Origin: an uncultured Bacteroidota bacterium
GTDB lineage: Bacteria; Bacteroidota; Bacteroidia; Flavobacteriales; Flavobacteriaceae
DNA length: 64,000 nucleotides
Direction of reading: 5' to 3'
Assembly: GCA_902598295.1 (NCBI GenBank)
Contig: CACKBA010000001.1
Coordinates: forward strand, 1 to 64,000
A program made the translations under genes and the position numbers. The notes under the pieces are model-generated. The model was not told the DNA's origin, did no database searches, and saw only the letters and a list, made by a program, of their open reading frames with translations. Within the stretch, counting starts at the first letter, position 1; every line of letters starts with the position of its first letter. This document shows, in pieces, positions 8,579 to 15,769 of the stretch.

Positions 8579-9169
8579 ATGAAAAAATTTATTGTAATAC
8601 TTGCATTGCTTTTAAGTTATACCAATGTCTATACTCAGGACAGGGAAAAAATGAGACAAATGGTCTCCGAATACATGAAAAAGATTGGAATTGAAGATGA
8701 CCAGATTCAAAACTCAATGAATCTTGTTAGAAAAGTTATGATGGAATATGTTAATGAAATGGAAATTTCAGAAGAATCAATAGAAAAATTGGAAAACTAT
8801 AGTGAGAAGCAGAGGCAATCGCTAAAAGATCTAGCTAAAAAATTAATTAAATTAAGGTCCGAAAATCGAACCAAATCAAATTTTGACAAGTCAACTAAAC
8901 GTCAGGGACCTGCAAGACCAGATGTCGGCGATCCTATATTTCAAAAAATTATAGAATACTTAAGAGATCAAGGAATTAATAGAGAAAATTTCAGAGAGGT
9001 TTTTAGTACGGTTAGGGAAATTAGATTAGAGTTTTCAAACTCCAATGATAAATCAAAATTTAAACCAAGTAAAAAATATATTAAAAAGTTAAAGAATTCA
9101 GGATTATCTGATGAGTCAATTGATAGGATTCTTGACTTAATCAAAGCAATAGTTAGTCTAGAAAAATAA
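8579..9169 (+). CDS. Secreted helical-repeat protein
   Basis: I place the start at the ATG at 8579, which opens a clean signal peptide (MKKFIVILALLLSYTNVYTQ); a longer upstream reading frame lacks one. The mature protein of ~175 residues is highly charged (Lys, Glu, Arg, Ser) and predicted alpha-helical. Three related segments of ~28 residues can be aligned by eye, starting near residues 31, 126 and 166, with the pattern Y(M/L/I)K/R..G(I/L)...(Q/N/S)(I/F).......R/K. No known family was recognised. A strong terminator follows at 9193. Confidence 0.7.
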   Translation: MKKFIVILALLLSYTNVYTQDREKMRQMVSEYMKKIGIEDDQIQNSMNLVRKVMMEYVNEMEISEESIEKLENYSEKQRQSLKDLAKKLIKLRSENRTKSNFDKSTKRQGPARPDVGDPIFQKIIEYLRDQGINRENFREVFSTVREIRLEFSNSNDKSKFKPSKKYIKKLKNSGLSDESIDRILDLIKAIVSLEK

Positions 9170-9192
9170 AATTCAATAAATATTTATAATTT

Positions 9193-9222
9193 AATGGCTC
9201 ATTGATGGGCCATTTTTTTTTT
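9193..9222 (+). terminator. Intrinsic (Rho-independent) terminator
   Basis: A 9-bp stem (AATGGCTCA at 9193-9201 with TGGGCCATT at 9206-9214, one G-T pair) closes a TTGA loop and runs directly into a 10-T tract. It lies 24 bp after the stop of the helical-repeat gene. The hairpin contains the most likely ATG (9205) of the next gene, an unusual overlap. Confidence 0.8.
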
Positions 9223-9960
9223 AAAAATTTTGAGTTTTTGATTTTATGCTGGATAACCTTGGGGCTAATAACCTTTCTTTATTTAATATATTCAAAAACA
9301 AGGGCACCATATGGAAGACACGTTAAAAAAAAACGTGGGATTCTAATTGATAACTCGTTTGGTTGGTTTATTATGGAAATGCCTGCATTAATTATTATGC
9401 CGATCTTAAGTTTACAGAACCTCAATAATTCATTTGCAGTATTCATTGCCTGTCTTTGGTTATTACATTATTTCAATAGAACCATTGTGTTTCCCTTGAG
9501 GATAAACACTAAAAAAAAGAAAATTCCAATATCCATAGTTCTGAGCGCTTTTGCTTTTAATTCGATTAATGGTTTGTTTAATGGCTATCATGTTCAACTT
9601 AATGTTTCACAAACAAACTTTTTTGAATTTAATATTATCGTTGGTGTATTAATATTTTTTATTGGGATGTTAATTAATATAACATCCGACAACAAATTAA
9701 TTTCATTAAGGAGACAGAAAATGGGCTACAAAATTCCACAAGGTAAATTATTTAAATTGGTTTCTTGTCCAAATTATTTGGGTGAGATTATTGAATGGTT
9801 TGGCTTTTTTATAATTGTTCCTAGCATAGCTTCGTTAAGTTTTTTCCTTTGGACTTCATTCAACTTGATACCAAGGGCTCTAAATCATCATGAGTGGTAC
9901 AACGAAAAGTTTAAAAATTATCCAAAAAACAGAAAAGCCGTAATTCCGTATACTTTATAA
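9205..9960 (+). CDS. Steroid 5-alpha-reductase-like membrane protein (DUF1295 type)
   Basis: About 251 residues with six or so hydrophobic helices. The C-terminal third has the family motif region NYLGEIIEWFGFFI and ends NHHEWYNEKFKNYPKNRKAV, characteristic of the 3-oxo-5-alpha-steroid 4-dehydrogenase C-terminal domain. The upstream TRAPYGRH and GWFIMEMPAL patterns also fit. Family members reduce double bonds of lipids with NADPH; the substrate here is unknown. The ATG at 9205 lies within the terminator hairpin of the preceding gene; a TTG just before it (9202) and another about 35 bp downstream are alternatives. Confidence 0.8.
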   Translation: MGHFFFKNFEFLILCWITLGLITFLYLIYSKTRAPYGRHVKKKRGILIDNSFGWFIMEMPALIIMPILSLQNLNNSFAVFIACLWLLHYFNRTIVFPLRINTKKKKIPISIVLSAFAFNSINGLFNGYHVQLNVSQTNFFEFNIIVGVLIFFIGMLINITSDNKLISLRRQKMGYKIPQGKLFKLVSCPNYLGEIIEWFGFFIIVPSIASLSFFLWTSFNLIPRALNHHEWYNEKFKNYPKNRKAVIPYTL

Positions 9961-9984
9961 ATAAAGTTTTAAATTTGATGTATT

Positions 9985-10323
9985 ATGAATGCATACAAAG
10001 CAAATCTTATCAATTCCATTTCATTAATTGTTTTTGGCGTTTGGGGCTATATTGATGGATCATCAATTACAGCACTAATTCCAACTGCTTTTGGGGCTAT
10101 TCTTTTAGCCTGCACTGGTGGAGTTAAAAATCAAAATAAAATTATTGCACATATTGCCGTACTGTTAACACTATTGATCCTATTTGCACTTTTAGGAATG
10201 AGATTGCCAAAATCATTAGAGTCAGGTGGTATTGGTCTATTCCGAGTATTATTTATGTGTGGAACATCATTGTTAGCAATGATTTATTTTGTAAAAAGTT
10301 TTATAGCAGCAAGAAAAAAGTAG
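9985..10323 (+). CDS. Small four-helix membrane protein
   Basis: 112 residues with about four transmembrane segments (near residues 5-25, 28-45, 52-70 and 85-105) and a basic C-terminus (AARKK). No recognised domain; the Gly-rich first pair of helices loosely resembles TMEM14-like small membrane proteins, but this is not a firm match. It follows the 5-alpha-reductase-like gene by 24 bp and is probably co-transcribed. It converges with the microprotein gene at 10325. Confidence 0.6.
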   Translation: MNAYKANLINSISLIVFGVWGYIDGSSITALIPTAFGAILLACTGGVKNQNKIIAHIAVLLTLLILFALLGMRLPKSLESGGIGLFRVLFMCGTSLLAMIYFVKSFIAARKK

Positions 10324-10324
10324 A

Positions 10325-10492
10325 CTAATTTTTTTGTGGAAATCTACCATAGTTTCCCATTCCATCATAGTCCATTTCATTAGCTTGATCTGAATCCTTG
10401 TACTTATCTTTTTCCTCTTTGTTAACTAGAAATACACTTGCAATCACCAAACAACTAACCAAAAAACCAATTATAAATAAATACAATTCCAT
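10325..10492 (-). CDS. 55-residue single-helix membrane microprotein, cassette copy 1
   Basis: An ORF of 55 codons. One N-terminal transmembrane helix (IIGFLVSCLVIASVFLV) is followed by a charged tail containing DQANEMDYDGMGNYGRF. It starts 2 bp after the stop of the 57-residue gene at 10495. The same arrangement, a WVPSILA-type protein followed by a one-helix protein with an acidic tail, occurs again at 15575-15899, which supports both being real. Function unknown. Confidence 0.6.
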   Translation of the reverse strand: MELYLFIIGFLVSCLVIASVFLVNKEEKDKYKDSDQANEMDYDGMGNYGRFPQKN

Positions 10493-10494
10493 TA

Positions 10495-10668
10495 CTATTT
10501 ATATACGCTTTTAACGTATGAACCAAAAGCTAATATTGAGGGGACCCATAATCCTACATAAAAACCTTCTTCCTTAAAACCATTAAACCATAATCCAACA
10601 GATAAAGCAAATGAAATTAATACTGCAATTAAAAGCAATTTATCTGACTTTTTAAATTTGGAAAACAT
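10495..10668 (-). CDS. 57-residue WVPSILA-type membrane microprotein, copy 1
   Basis: 57 codons with two hydrophobic segments (~residues 11-28 and ~36-51). The second reads GFYVGLWVPSILAFGSYVKS, closely matching the protein at 15575 (GIFVGIWVPSILALSIAIRQ); a W-F-x-G turn is also shared. The two are clearly paralogues. It is divergent from the membrane-protein gene at 10750. Function unknown. Confidence 0.6.
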   Translation of the reverse strand: MFSKFKKSDKLLLIAVLISFALSVGLWFNGFKEEGFYVGLWVPSILAFGSYVKSVYK

Positions 10669-10698
10669 GTCTTTTAAATATTAGTTTAAATTAACTTA

Positions 10699-10741
10699 TA
10701 TATTTGTGATGTTAATATTAGTAAATATTTACAAAATATTA
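10699..10741 (+). promoter_or_regulatory. Putative -7 element and AT-rich dyad upstream of 10750
   Basis: TATATTTG (10699-10706) matches the Bacteroidota -7 consensus TAnnTTTG. Downstream lies a dyad: TAATATT (10713-10719), the perfect 12-bp palindrome GTAAATATTTAC (10721-10732), and AATATTA (10735-10741). It could be an operator or leader hairpin for the gene at 10750; no -33 box is evident. Confidence 0.3.
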
Positions 10742-10749
10742 GAGAATTT

Positions 10750-11622
10750 ATGACTGAAAAAATTAATAGTGTTTTTAAAAAAGTTTTTTCAGATAGGAAT
10801 TTAAAAACATTTGAAAAAATTATCTTATTTCTAGCTACGGCTGGATTTATAATTCACTTGGTTCTAATATTATTAAATAACAAGGGCTACGTAGATCTAT
10901 CATTTTTTCAGGGTAGCCTATTTGTAAATCCAATTTCAGCAATTTACACCCCTTTTTCTTTCATCTTAATATATGAGGCATTTCTATTAATCTATTATTT
11001 GCCTAGATCATTTACAACCTCCATAGCAAAGCAATTTGAGATTATGTCTCTCATTTTAATAAGAAAAATATTTAAAGATATCCCTGATGTTAATCTTTCT
11101 GATAATTGGATTTTAAATGAAAATAACCTTCAATTGATTTATGATTTGACAGGTGTATTAATTGTTTTTTATCTAATATATATGTTTAAAAAGTTGAAGG
11201 AAAATTTACCGAAACTGCCTGTTCATCAAAACTTGGAGCGTTTCCTAGGTTACAAAAGATTAATTAGTCTTTTATTAATTCCTACATTAATTATTCTTTG
11301 TGTATTTAGTTTTATAGATTGGTACGGTGCTATATTTATTGGTGGAGAGGGCTCTCCAAATATTGATTATTTATTTTTTGTGGAATTTTTTGGAATATTA
11401 ATTTTGGTTGATGTATTTATTTTATTGATTTCTTTTCAATACACAGAAAGATACTCACAACTGGTTAGAAATACCGGTTTTATCATATCAACCATACTTT
11501 TAAGATTGTCATTTAATGCAGTTGGGTTAACCAGTGTAATTCTATTGATAAGCGGAATAGTTTTCGGATTAATTATTCTTTACATTTATAACAAAATGGA
11601 AAGAACATCTTTAGTCACATGA
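10750..11622 (+). CDS. Polytopic membrane protein of unknown function
   Basis: 290 residues with about seven hydrophobic helices (near residues 20-45, 60-85, 125-147, 170-190, 205-235, 240-260 and 262-283). The loop after the second helix holds a conserved-looking segment (PRSFTTSIAKQFEIMSLILIRKIFKD). No transporter, kinase or enzyme motif was seen. Its 3' end overlaps the convergent lipoprotein gene by 12 bp. Probably a conserved flavobacterial protein, but I cannot name a family. Confidence 0.7.
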   Translation: MTEKINSVFKKVFSDRNLKTFEKIILFLATAGFIIHLVLILLNNKGYVDLSFFQGSLFVNPISAIYTPFSFILIYEAFLLIYYLPRSFTTSIAKQFEIMSLILIRKIFKDIPDVNLSDNWILNENNLQLIYDLTGVLIVFYLIYMFKKLKENLPKLPVHQNLERFLGYKRLISLLLIPTLIILCVFSFIDWYGAIFIGGEGSPNIDYLFFVEFFGILILVDVFILLISFQYTERYSQLVRNTGFIISTILLRLSFNAVGLTSVILLISGIVFGLIILYIYNKMERTSLVT

Positions 11623-12180
11623 TCCTAAGCTATAACTGATTAGTCCAGCACATCCAGCCAAGGTAGAGTTATTGTAAGTAAAACCATCGCAACCACAAAC
11701 AGGGTCTACAACAGTTGGTGCAATGCAATTTTTATTAATCTTTGTTAAATCTATACATCCATCAAAATATTTACTGATGAATTCCTCATTTTCTTGTGAT
11801 CCAAATGTCATATTACTAATTTCTGAGATGGCAGCTCTGATGAGTTCAACTGAATCAGATGTGTCTGGCATTGTAAATGTTGATCTATCCATACTAATTA
11901 ATTCGTTTTTGTCGGAATTTAGATCAATAGCTGTGTAAAAATAATATCTTAGTACGTAACCAATACTGATTTCTAGATTTCCATAATTTTTATCAAAAAC
12001 TGCTGAATCAGAAATTGTTGTTTTTAAAATTCGATAAGGCTGATTAAAACCTGAATTAGTTCGAAGAGCTGGCAACTCAATTATGTCAGATAGATTTTGG
12101 TCTCTATCATTATCATTAGGGTATTCTTCTGAACAAGAAATTGAGTTAAAAATAAGAAGCATAACAAAGAAGTTTTTCAT
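11611..12180 (-). CDS. Lipoprotein with Kazal-like C-terminal domain
   Basis: I choose the ATG at 12180 because it gives a lipoprotein signal peptide (MKNFFVMLLIFNSISC, lipobox Cys at residue 16), whereas the longer frame does not. The 189-residue product has an unrecognised middle part. Its C-terminal ~50 residues have the spacing C...C...VDPVCGCDGFTYNN...A.CAG......GSC, typical of Kazal-type protease-inhibitor-like domains. It is likely anchored in the outer or inner membrane facing the periplasm. It is last in the operon with pirin, FMN reductase and the CDGSH micro-ORF. Confidence 0.75.
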   Translation of the reverse strand: MKNFFVMLLIFNSISCSEEYPNDNDRDQNLSDIIELPALRTNSGFNQPYRILKTTISDSAVFDKNYGNLEISIGYVLRYYFYTAIDLNSDKNELISMDRSTFTMPDTSDSVELIRAAISEISNMTFGSQENEEFISKYFDGCIDLTKINKNCIAPTVVDPVCGCDGFTYNNSTLAGCAGLISYSLGSCD

Positions 12181-12219
12181 AATTGTATTGTTTTCAAGTA
12201 TTATGCCATACAATTTTGC

Positions 12220-12960
12220 TTAGGAATAAGTACTATAACTTGGATTAATAGGTGATATAATTTCAAAAACTTTTGCTTTTTCTAATACTTTAATTTGGAA
12301 ATAATTTTCTAATTGAACAGTAAAAAAAGTTCCCTCAGAGTATTCAGTTCCATTAAAAGACATTACTCCTTCAATCAAAAATATAGAATGAACACAACCT
12401 TCATTAATATCAATTAGATGATCTCCAATTTCAAAACAATATTCATTTACACTAACTCCTTCAGAATCAATTTGGACTGGTGAATCACCGCCTATTATAT
12501 TTTTCACGACTTTATTTTTTGTAGTGTTTACTGCAAATTCATTTGACTTGTAATCGCTATATGATGCTTCCTTAATTAAAGTTTTTGAAAGATCCGGATC
12601 AAACCAAATTTGAAAAATTTCAGAGTTATCACAAATTTCCTCGGAATGGGATATTCCACTTCCTGAACGTACTACTTGAACATCTCCCTCATCAAGTGGT
12701 ATCCATTTATTTTGCACAGTATCAAAGTGATTTATTTTGCCTTTCAAAACAAAACTACATATCTCAAAACCCCTGTGAGGATGAAGTCCAATTGTACTTT
12801 TTTCATAAGGTGTCCACGCATGAGCCCAATAAAATATATTCGAATAAGGTTTTAATTTGCCTCCATCTTGAGGAAAACCAATGGGTTTTTTTTCTAAAAT
12901 TTCGCCCTGATTAAAGCTTCCGCTTGCTTGATCACTTTTTTTATAAACACTAACACCCAT
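12220..12960 (-). CDS. Pirin family protein
   Basis: A 246-residue cupin-type protein. The N-terminal pirin motif HPHRGFEICSFVLKG supplies two of the metal-binding His residues, and GSGISHSEE supplies the next His/Glu, as in iron-binding pirins. A C-terminal pirin-type cupin half follows. Pirins bind a single Fe(II)/Fe(III) and include redox-sensing regulators and quercetin dioxygenases; which applies here is unknown. It starts 5 bp after the FMN reductase gene, linking an iron protein with a flavin reductase. Confidence 0.9.
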   Translation of the reverse strand: MGVSVYKKSDQASGSFNQGEILEKKPIGFPQDGGKLKPYSNIFYWAHAWTPYEKSTIGLHPHRGFEICSFVLKGKINHFDTVQNKWIPLDEGDVQVVRSGSGISHSEEICDNSEIFQIWFDPDLSKTLIKEASYSDYKSNEFAVNTTKNKVVKNIIGGDSPVQIDSEGVSVNEYCFEIGDHLIDINEGCVHSIFLIEGVMSFNGTEYSEGTFFTVQLENYFQIKVLEKAKVFEIISPINPSYSTYS

Positions 12961-12965
12961 CCTGC

Positions 12966-13499
12966 TTATATTTTAGAGATAAATTCATTGAGTTTGGATT
13001 CAAAAATAGATTTAAGTTTAGGGTCGGTTATTCCCAAGTTATCATTAAAGTTCTCATTAAAGTTTGGTAGAGAAAAAGTTGAAATATGGTTTGTATTACG
13101 CCTACTTATCCTAGAAAATGCTGCTTCAAGAACTATAACAGCTCCATTCCCGCCTGTTGATGTTGCTAATAAAAACATTGGTTTGTTATACCATACATTT
13201 TTATCAATTCTTGATATCCAGTCAAATATATTTTTGAAAGCACTGGTATAAGAGGCATTGTGTTCTGCAAAAGAAATTACAACAGCGTCTGAGTTTTTAA
13301 ATTGTTGTTTAAATCTGTGTGCTAGGTCTGGAATACCATCTTCATTTTCTCTGTCAATACTATAAATTGGCATTTCATAATCATTCAAGTCGAGGATGTT
13401 TACATCTGCATTAGGAATACAACTTGCCACATAGACAGCAAGTTTCTTATTTATGGATTTTTTCGAGGAGCTCGCTCCAAATGCTAAAATTTTACTCAT
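12966..13499 (-). CDS. NAD(P)H-dependent FMN reductase
   Basis: A 177-residue flavodoxin-like protein with an N-terminal FMN phosphate-binding loop (FGASSSKKSINKKLA), a middle SFAEHNASYTSAFKNIFDWISR segment typical of the NADPH-dependent FMN reductase family, and LLATSTGGNGA before the C-terminal helix. It reduces free or bound FMN with NAD(P)H. Its ATG overlaps the stop of the 28-codon CDGSH ORF by 1 bp (TAATG), so the two are coupled. Pirin follows after 5 bp. Confidence 0.9.
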   Translation of the reverse strand: MSKILAFGASSSKKSINKKLAVYVASCIPNADVNILDLNDYEMPIYSIDRENEDGIPDLAHRFKQQFKNSDAVVISFAEHNASYTSAFKNIFDWISRIDKNVWYNKPMFLLATSTGGNGAVIVLEAAFSRISRRNTNHISTFSLPNFNENFNDNLGITDPKLKSIFESKLNEFISKI

Positions 13500-13585
13500 T
13501 ATTTTTTACTGTGTGATCCATCACAATAACCATTGGGATTTGATGTATTTCCACATCCACACATTGGTTTGTCTATTGATTTCAT
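13499..13585 (-). CDS. 28-residue CDGSH-type iron-sulfur microprotein
   Basis: An ORF of 28 codons. It reads ...MCGCGNTSNPNGYCDGSH..., giving Cys9, Cys11, Cys21 and His25, that is CxC-x9-C-DGS-H. This is the three-Cys/one-His ligand set of CDGSH (mitoNEET-type) 2Fe-2S domains, where the usual spacing is CxC-x8-CDGxH, here with one extra residue. The stop overlaps the start of the FMN reductase gene (TAATG). A 28-residue protein is shorter than any standard CDGSH domain, so dimerisation, or a metal site other than 2Fe-2S, is possible. Confidence 0.7.
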   Translation of the reverse strand: MKSIDKPMCGCGNTSNPNGYCDGSHSKK

Positions 13586-13622
13586 ATTAAATTTTTTTAA
13601 TTTTTTTCAAATAATATGCCAT

Positions 13623-13961
13623 CTAATCATCGAATTCGAATAAATCCTTTGTTTCATCTGAATCAAAATCGACTGACTCATCAATTTTTTTTATTTCTGA
13701 AACTATGGATTTCATGATCTTTTTATTGCATCCTTCAAAATTTTTGAGTTGAACTAAATCTTCAACCAAAAGGCTTTTTCTTCTATTTTCTTTGAATGAT
13801 TTAAAAAGCTTCTCTAGATAATTATTGAAAAAATCTATTTGATCTAAGTAGCATTCTTTAATTAAGTCTAATGTTTCTAAACTTTTTGACCTTCGTTTAA
13901 AAGCTTTGAAGTAAAATACCTTGAGTTCTCTCTCAATAATATCTGATAGAAATTTATTCAA
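13623..13961 (-). CDS. Helical cytosolic protein of unknown function
   Basis: 112 residues, no signal peptide or membrane segment, largely predicted alpha-helical with many Lys, Glu, Phe and Leu residues and an acidic C-terminus (DFDSDETKDLFEFDD). No motif recognised. It lies 37 bp upstream of the CDGSH/FMN reductase operon on the same strand and may be its first gene. Divergent from the DUF4286 gene at 14037. Confidence 0.6.
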   Translation of the reverse strand: MNKFLSDIIERELKVFYFKAFKRRSKSLETLDLIKECYLDQIDFFNNYLEKLFKSFKENRRKSLLVEDLVQLKNFEGCNKKIMKSIVSEIKKIDESVDFDSDETKDLFEFDD

Positions 13962-14036
13962 TGATTCATTTTATTTGACGATAAAATTAATTTGAATTTA
14001 GTAAAATGGTTTAGGTTTTGATTAATTTAATTTGAA

Positions 14037-14354
14037 ATGCACATATATAATATAACTTTTATAGTTGAAAAAGAAATTGAAAAAAACTGGATTGAACATA
14101 TTGATATGGTTTTGCTTCCAGAAATTTCAGCTAATGTTCACCAAGTAGATTTACTCAAAGTTACATTTGAGGAAAACCCCACAAACATCCAAGGTTCTAC
14201 ATTTACCGTTCAATTTTATTGCTCTGACGAAAGTATGATTAGTTGGGTTAAAGAAATTGGACATCAAATGCTTTTACAAAAATTATACAGAAAATTTCCT
14301 AAATACTGGGTGGCATTTGCTTCAAGATTAGATTTCATCAAAACTTATAAATAA
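14037..14354 (+). CDS. DUF4286 family protein
   Basis: 105 residues beginning MHIYNITFIVEKEIEKNWIE, the typical start of DUF4286 proteins, which are small Bacteroidota proteins with a ferredoxin-like/ABM-type pattern. The middle SISW-like and C-terminal FPKYWVAFASRLDFI segments also agree with the family. Function unknown. It lies 34 bp before the flavodoxin-fold oxidoreductase and may share its transcript. Confidence 0.8.
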   Translation: MHIYNITFIVEKEIEKNWIEHIDMVLLPEISANVHQVDLLKVTFEENPTNIQGSTFTVQFYCSDESMISWVKEIGHQMLLQKLYRKFPKYWVAFASRLDFIKTYK

Positions 14355-14388
14355 TAATGGCACATGTTTTGAACACTGTGTTATTGAA

Positions 14389-15000
14389 ATGAAAAATTTA
14401 GTCGTTATAGGGCACCCTGACAAAAATTCTTTTTGCCATAACGGGATTTTTAAAACGATTTGTTCTGAAATTAGTAATAAAGGTGAAGAACTTGAGATAA
14501 TAGATCTATACAGGGATAGTTTTACCCGCCCAAGAACTAAGCTCATTGAAAAGTATAAAAAACTTGTTACTTGGTGTGAAAGAATATACATCGTTTCACC
14601 AGTTTGGTGGTTCAGATTGACTCCTAGAATGGAAGTTTTTTTTGACGAGGTATTTACCCCTGGATTTGCATATAAGTTTGTGAATGTCACGAAAACCTAC
14701 GCTTATCCTGTACCGTTTTTAAAAGATAAAAAAGTGCGAACCTATATCACTCATGGAGCACCCTCACTTCCTGTTAGAACCCTTTATGTAAATTCAGTAA
14801 AACTAAGACTTGTAATGGGTGTGTACACTTTTGTTTTTGGATGGAGATTATCCCTCTTTACAAAAACAAAGCAATTCTGGTCGGTACCCTTTGTTTCTGA
14901 AAAAAAGAGAAAGAAATATTTAAGAACTGTTCAAAAAGATATAAGAAGGGATTTGAGACACTCTGTTGTTTCTCAAAAAGAAGCACTATCTTCACTCTAA
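14389..15000 (+). CDS. NAD(P)H dehydrogenase, flavodoxin-like fold (MdaB/KefF type)
   Basis: A 203-residue protein with the FMN/FAD-binding start VIGHPDKNSFCHNGI and the quinone-reductase motif VSPVWWFRLTPRMEVFFDEV...PGFAYKF. These are hallmarks of the DT-diaphorase-like family that reduces quinones by two electrons, or that serves as an ancillary subunit of Kef potassium efflux. No kef gene is nearby. The C-terminus is Lys/Arg-rich. The following membrane protein starts 16 bp downstream. Confidence 0.88.
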   Translation: MKNLVVIGHPDKNSFCHNGIFKTICSEISNKGEELEIIDLYRDSFTRPRTKLIEKYKKLVTWCERIYIVSPVWWFRLTPRMEVFFDEVFTPGFAYKFVNVTKTYAYPVPFLKDKKVRTYITHGAPSLPVRTLYVNSVKLRLVMGVYTFVFGWRLSLFTKTKQFWSVPFVSEKKRKKYLRTVQKDIRRDLRHSVVSQKEALSSL

Positions 15001-15015
15001 ACTAACTGCTATTCA

Positions 15016-15453
15016 ATGTATAACTTTAACACCAATGACTACCTAGTCAGAATTCCTTTATTTATCATATTTTTTTGGTTTGGGTTTTTAAAAATTATTG
15101 ATTTATCTCCAGCACAAGAACTAGTTATGGACACGGTGTATTGGATGCCTTTTTTGGATGCTGCAACCTGGACAATAATTATTGGTGTTTGGGAAGTTTT
15201 CATTGCAATTTTCTTTTTGTTTAAAAGAACAACACTGATTGCTATGGTTCTACTTCTAATCCAGATGACAGGTACCTTTTTACCACTAGTAATTCTGCCT
15301 GAAGTTACATTTCAAAACTCAAATCCTTTTTTACCTACACTGGAAGGTCAGTATATAATTAAAAATATAATTATAATAACTGCTGCTATAATTATTGGTG
15401 GAACACAACTTAAAGTAGGATTATTCAATAAATTTTTTAAAGATGGGGTATAA
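15016..15453 (+). CDS. DUF417/DoxX-like membrane protein
   Basis: A 145-residue membrane protein with four helices. The first carries FWFGFLKIIDLSPAQELV, like the WxGFLKF(T) signature of DUF417 (YkgB) and DoxX-like proteins; the last hydrophobic part follows LEGQYIIKNIII, matching the family's G.(F/Y)(L/I)(I/L)K(D/N) pattern. Some DoxX relatives form complexes with oxidoreductases, and the flavodoxin-like enzyme immediately upstream fits such a pairing, but this is inference. Confidence 0.78.
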   Translation: MYNFNTNDYLVRIPLFIIFFWFGFLKIIDLSPAQELVMDTVYWMPFLDAATWTIIIGVWEVFIAIFFLFKRTTLIAMVLLLIQMTGTFLPLVILPEVTFQNSNPFLPTLEGQYIIKNIIIITAAIIIGGTQLKVGLFNKFFKDGV

Positions 15454-15538
15454 GAGTGAAATATTTGTTTACTTATGGATTATCTTAATCTTTATATTGG
15501 GAAGTTTAGAGATTTATAAAAAGTATAAAAAAAAATAA
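15443..15538 (+). CDS. 31-residue putative single-helix microprotein
   Basis: An ORF of 31 codons whose ATG lies 11 bp inside the end of the DUF417-like gene. It has one hydrophobic helix (residues ~7-22, VYLWIILIFILGSLEI) and a strongly basic tail (YKKYKKK), the layout of a small Nin-Cout membrane peptide. It fills the gap before the gene at 15575. With no homology search this could be chance. Confidence 0.4.
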   Translation: MGYKSEIFVYLWIILIFILGSLEIYKKYKKK

Positions 15539-15574
15539 TTAATAATATTCTGCATAATTTTTGCTTAAATTATT

Positions 15575-15769
15575 GTGATGATTAATTTCTTCTTAAAATA
15601 CTATCCAATCATACTAGCCTTTATATCTTTTTTGTTTTCTGTTTTTCTCTGGTTTAGCGGTGATAAACTGAGTGGAATTTTTGTTGGAATTTGGGTTCCA
15701 TCAATACTTGCTCTTTCAATTGCAATACGACAACGGAGAAATGATGATAAAGATTTAGGCAATGGATGA
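15575..15769 (+). CDS. 64-residue WVPSILA-type membrane microprotein, copy 2
   Basis: 64 residues with two transmembrane segments (~8-27 and ~34-52) and a charged tail (RQRRNDDKDLGNG). The segment GIFVGIWVPSILALS is nearly the same as in the 57-residue protein at 10495, and the first helix ends in a shared LWF(S/N)G turn. Its stop overlaps the start of the next micro-ORF by 8 bp. Function unknown; two copies in one window suggest a small conserved family. Confidence 0.7.
   Translation: MMINFFLKYYPIILAFISFLFSVFLWFSGDKLSGIFVGIWVPSILALSIAIRQRRNDDKDLGNG

Noticed and set aside
12585-13251. Two plus-strand frames of 107-109 residues opposite pirin and the FMN reductase
   Set aside because: Both lie wholly within clear genes on the other strand and have no signal, motif or sensible composition.
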